From assembly GCF_000515255.1 (NCBI RefSeq), contig NZ_KI911559.1:2126824-2190823 (forward strand): a stretch of DNA of 64,000 nucleotides. Reading direction: 5' to 3'. The position numbers and the translations under genes are program-made. This DNA comes from Rhodovibrio salinarum DSM 9154 (GTDB taxonomy: Bacteria > Pseudomonadota > Alphaproteobacteria > Kiloniellales > Rhodovibrionaceae). How positions within the stretch are numbered: position 1 is the first letter of the stretch; every line of letters starts with the position of its first letter. Shown in pieces: positions 63,362 to 64,000 of this stretch. The notes under the pieces were generated by a model. It was not told where the DNA came from and made no database searches. It was given only the letters and a program-made list of their open reading frames with translations.

Positions 63362-63958
63362 ATGCAACCGGAAACGCTGGCCGGATTGTTGAGCCATTTG
63401 GGCCGTGCAGGCGAGCCGGAGGGTGCGTGTAGCGGTCTGACGAGCGCGCAGCTTTCGGCGTTGCGGTATCTGGCGCGCGCCAACCCGATGTCGCGCACCG
63501 CCTCTGCCCTGGCCGCTTACCAAGGGACGACGCGCGGTACGGTCTCGCAAACGGTGAAGGCGCTGGTACAGGCCGGCTACGTCACCCGGACGCCTTCGGA
63601 CGCCGACCGGCGCACGGTGCGCCTGGATTTGACGCAAGCGGGTTGGGCCAAGCTTGAGCAGGCGCCGAATGATCGGCTGGTCGCTGCGGTCGCCCGGCTG
63701 CCGCAGCACCAACGCGCCGTACTCGCCGACGCGGCGATGTCGCTCAACGGCGCGCTTTCGGCCCAGGATTCAGAATGCGGCTTCGGGACCTGCGAAACCT
63801 GCAAACACCGGGAAGACACCGACGACGCGCAGGCTGATTATTGCTGCCATTCCGGTTGTGCACTGGGATCGGGGGACCAGGATTGCCTGTGTGCCTCTTA
63901 CCGGCCGCGCTTCGATCTCGCGGCGGCGTTGCCGACCACAAGCGGGCGAGCGACATGA
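63362..63958 (+). CDS. MarR-family regulator with cysteine-rich C-terminal tail
   Basis: 198 residues. The winged helix (about 25-120) has LTSAQLSALRYLARANPMSRTASALA, TRGTVSQTVKALVQAGYVTR and DRRTVRLDLTQAG. The tail (about 138-185) holds ten cysteines: CGFGTCETCKH, YCCHSGCAL, CLCASYRP. Such a pattern suits binding of zinc, an iron-sulfur cluster or sulfane sulfur, so it probably senses redox or sulfur state. GGAGAG lies 6 bases before ATG 63362. Its neighbour is the SQR-like gene, a likely target. Confidence 0.88.
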   Translation: MQPETLAGLLSHLGRAGEPEGACSGLTSAQLSALRYLARANPMSRTASALAAYQGTTRGTVSQTVKALVQAGYVTRTPSDADRRTVRLDLTQAGWAKLEQAPNDRLVAAVARLPQHQRAVLADAAMSLNGALSAQDSECGFGTCETCKHREDTDDAQADYCCHSGCALGSGDQDCLCASYRPRFDLAAALPTTSGRAT

Positions 63959-64000
63959 TCCGCCTTCCCGACGGCAGCGTTACCGGCCAGGGAGAAGACG
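63955..64000 (+). CDS. Start of the next gene (partial)
   Basis: The ATG at 63955 overlaps the MarR stop by ATGA, so translation is coupled. Only MIRLPDGSVTGQGED is in the window. The product cannot be identified; co-operon with the MarR and SQR-like genes suggests a sulfur or redox role. Confidence 0.4.
   Translation, partial: MIRLPDGSVTGQGED

Overview
The window is a stretch of GC-rich (roughly 65 percent by eye) alphaproteobacterial chromosome. The organism is inferred, not proven. Supporting signs are the general amino-acid transporter aapJQMP, the pcm-tolC-popZ-valS neighbourhood, a PopZ-type pole organiser, an NDUFS4-like complex I subunit and CcoAOMT/GcvA-type families. A diaminobutyrate acetyltransferase (ectA), a gamma-butyrobetaine dioxygenase and a betaine-type binding protein point to a halophilic or osmoadapted member of the Rhodospirillales/Rhodovibrionaceae kind.

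Layout. 1-1.7 kb: end of a thiamine operon (thiO end, thiS, thiG, thiE) joined by ATGA overlaps. 2.1-4.5 kb: an M23 peptidase overlapping a bactofilin. 4.5-9.3 kb: threonine-dehydratase-like enzyme, lipoprotein, haloacid dehalogenase, dapA, smpB, O-methyltransferase. 9.5-13.3 kb: an AT-richer islet next to tRNA-Pro, bounded by a 40-bp near-perfect duplication of the tRNA 3' half (39/40). It holds four same-strand genes of unknown function and no integrase. 13.7-15.4 kb: LysE exporter, complex I subunit, tRNA-Arg, small secreted protein. 15.5-20.8 kb: modABC with a palindromic ModE-like operator, a phosphodiesterase, a short ModE regulator, and metC with a structured leader. 21.2-25.6 kb: aapJQMP. 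26-28.3 kb: a chemoreceptor. 28.5-32.9 kb: sulfur/amino-acid genes (cysK, alaX, sseA), a double GNAT protein and a NUDIX hydrolase. 33-38.5 kb: hydrolase-OsmC fusion, a Tat-exported peptide-binding protein, several small membrane or secreted proteins, tRNA-Cys.

38.8-46.4 kb: pcm, tolC, popZ and valS, with a complete ISAs1-type insertion sequence (inverted ends, 10-bp target duplication) between popZ and valS. 46.7-52.3 kb: ilvD, an M81 peptidase, rhomboid protease, GFA protein and xthA. 52.6-56 kb: an osmolyte cluster (butyrobetaine dioxygenase, LysR/GcvA-type regulator, betaine-binding protein). 56-60.3 kb: small proteins, cspA, a C-terminally extended ectA, recQ. 60.4-64 kb: a periplasmic sugar dehydrogenase, an SQR-like flavoprotein and a MarR regulator with a cysteine-rich tail that overlaps the start of a gene cut by the window end.

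The parts most worth following up are the tRNA-Pro islet, the short ModE with its operator, the EctA extension, the SQR-like/MarR-Cys pair, and several small genes below usual annotation cut-offs.
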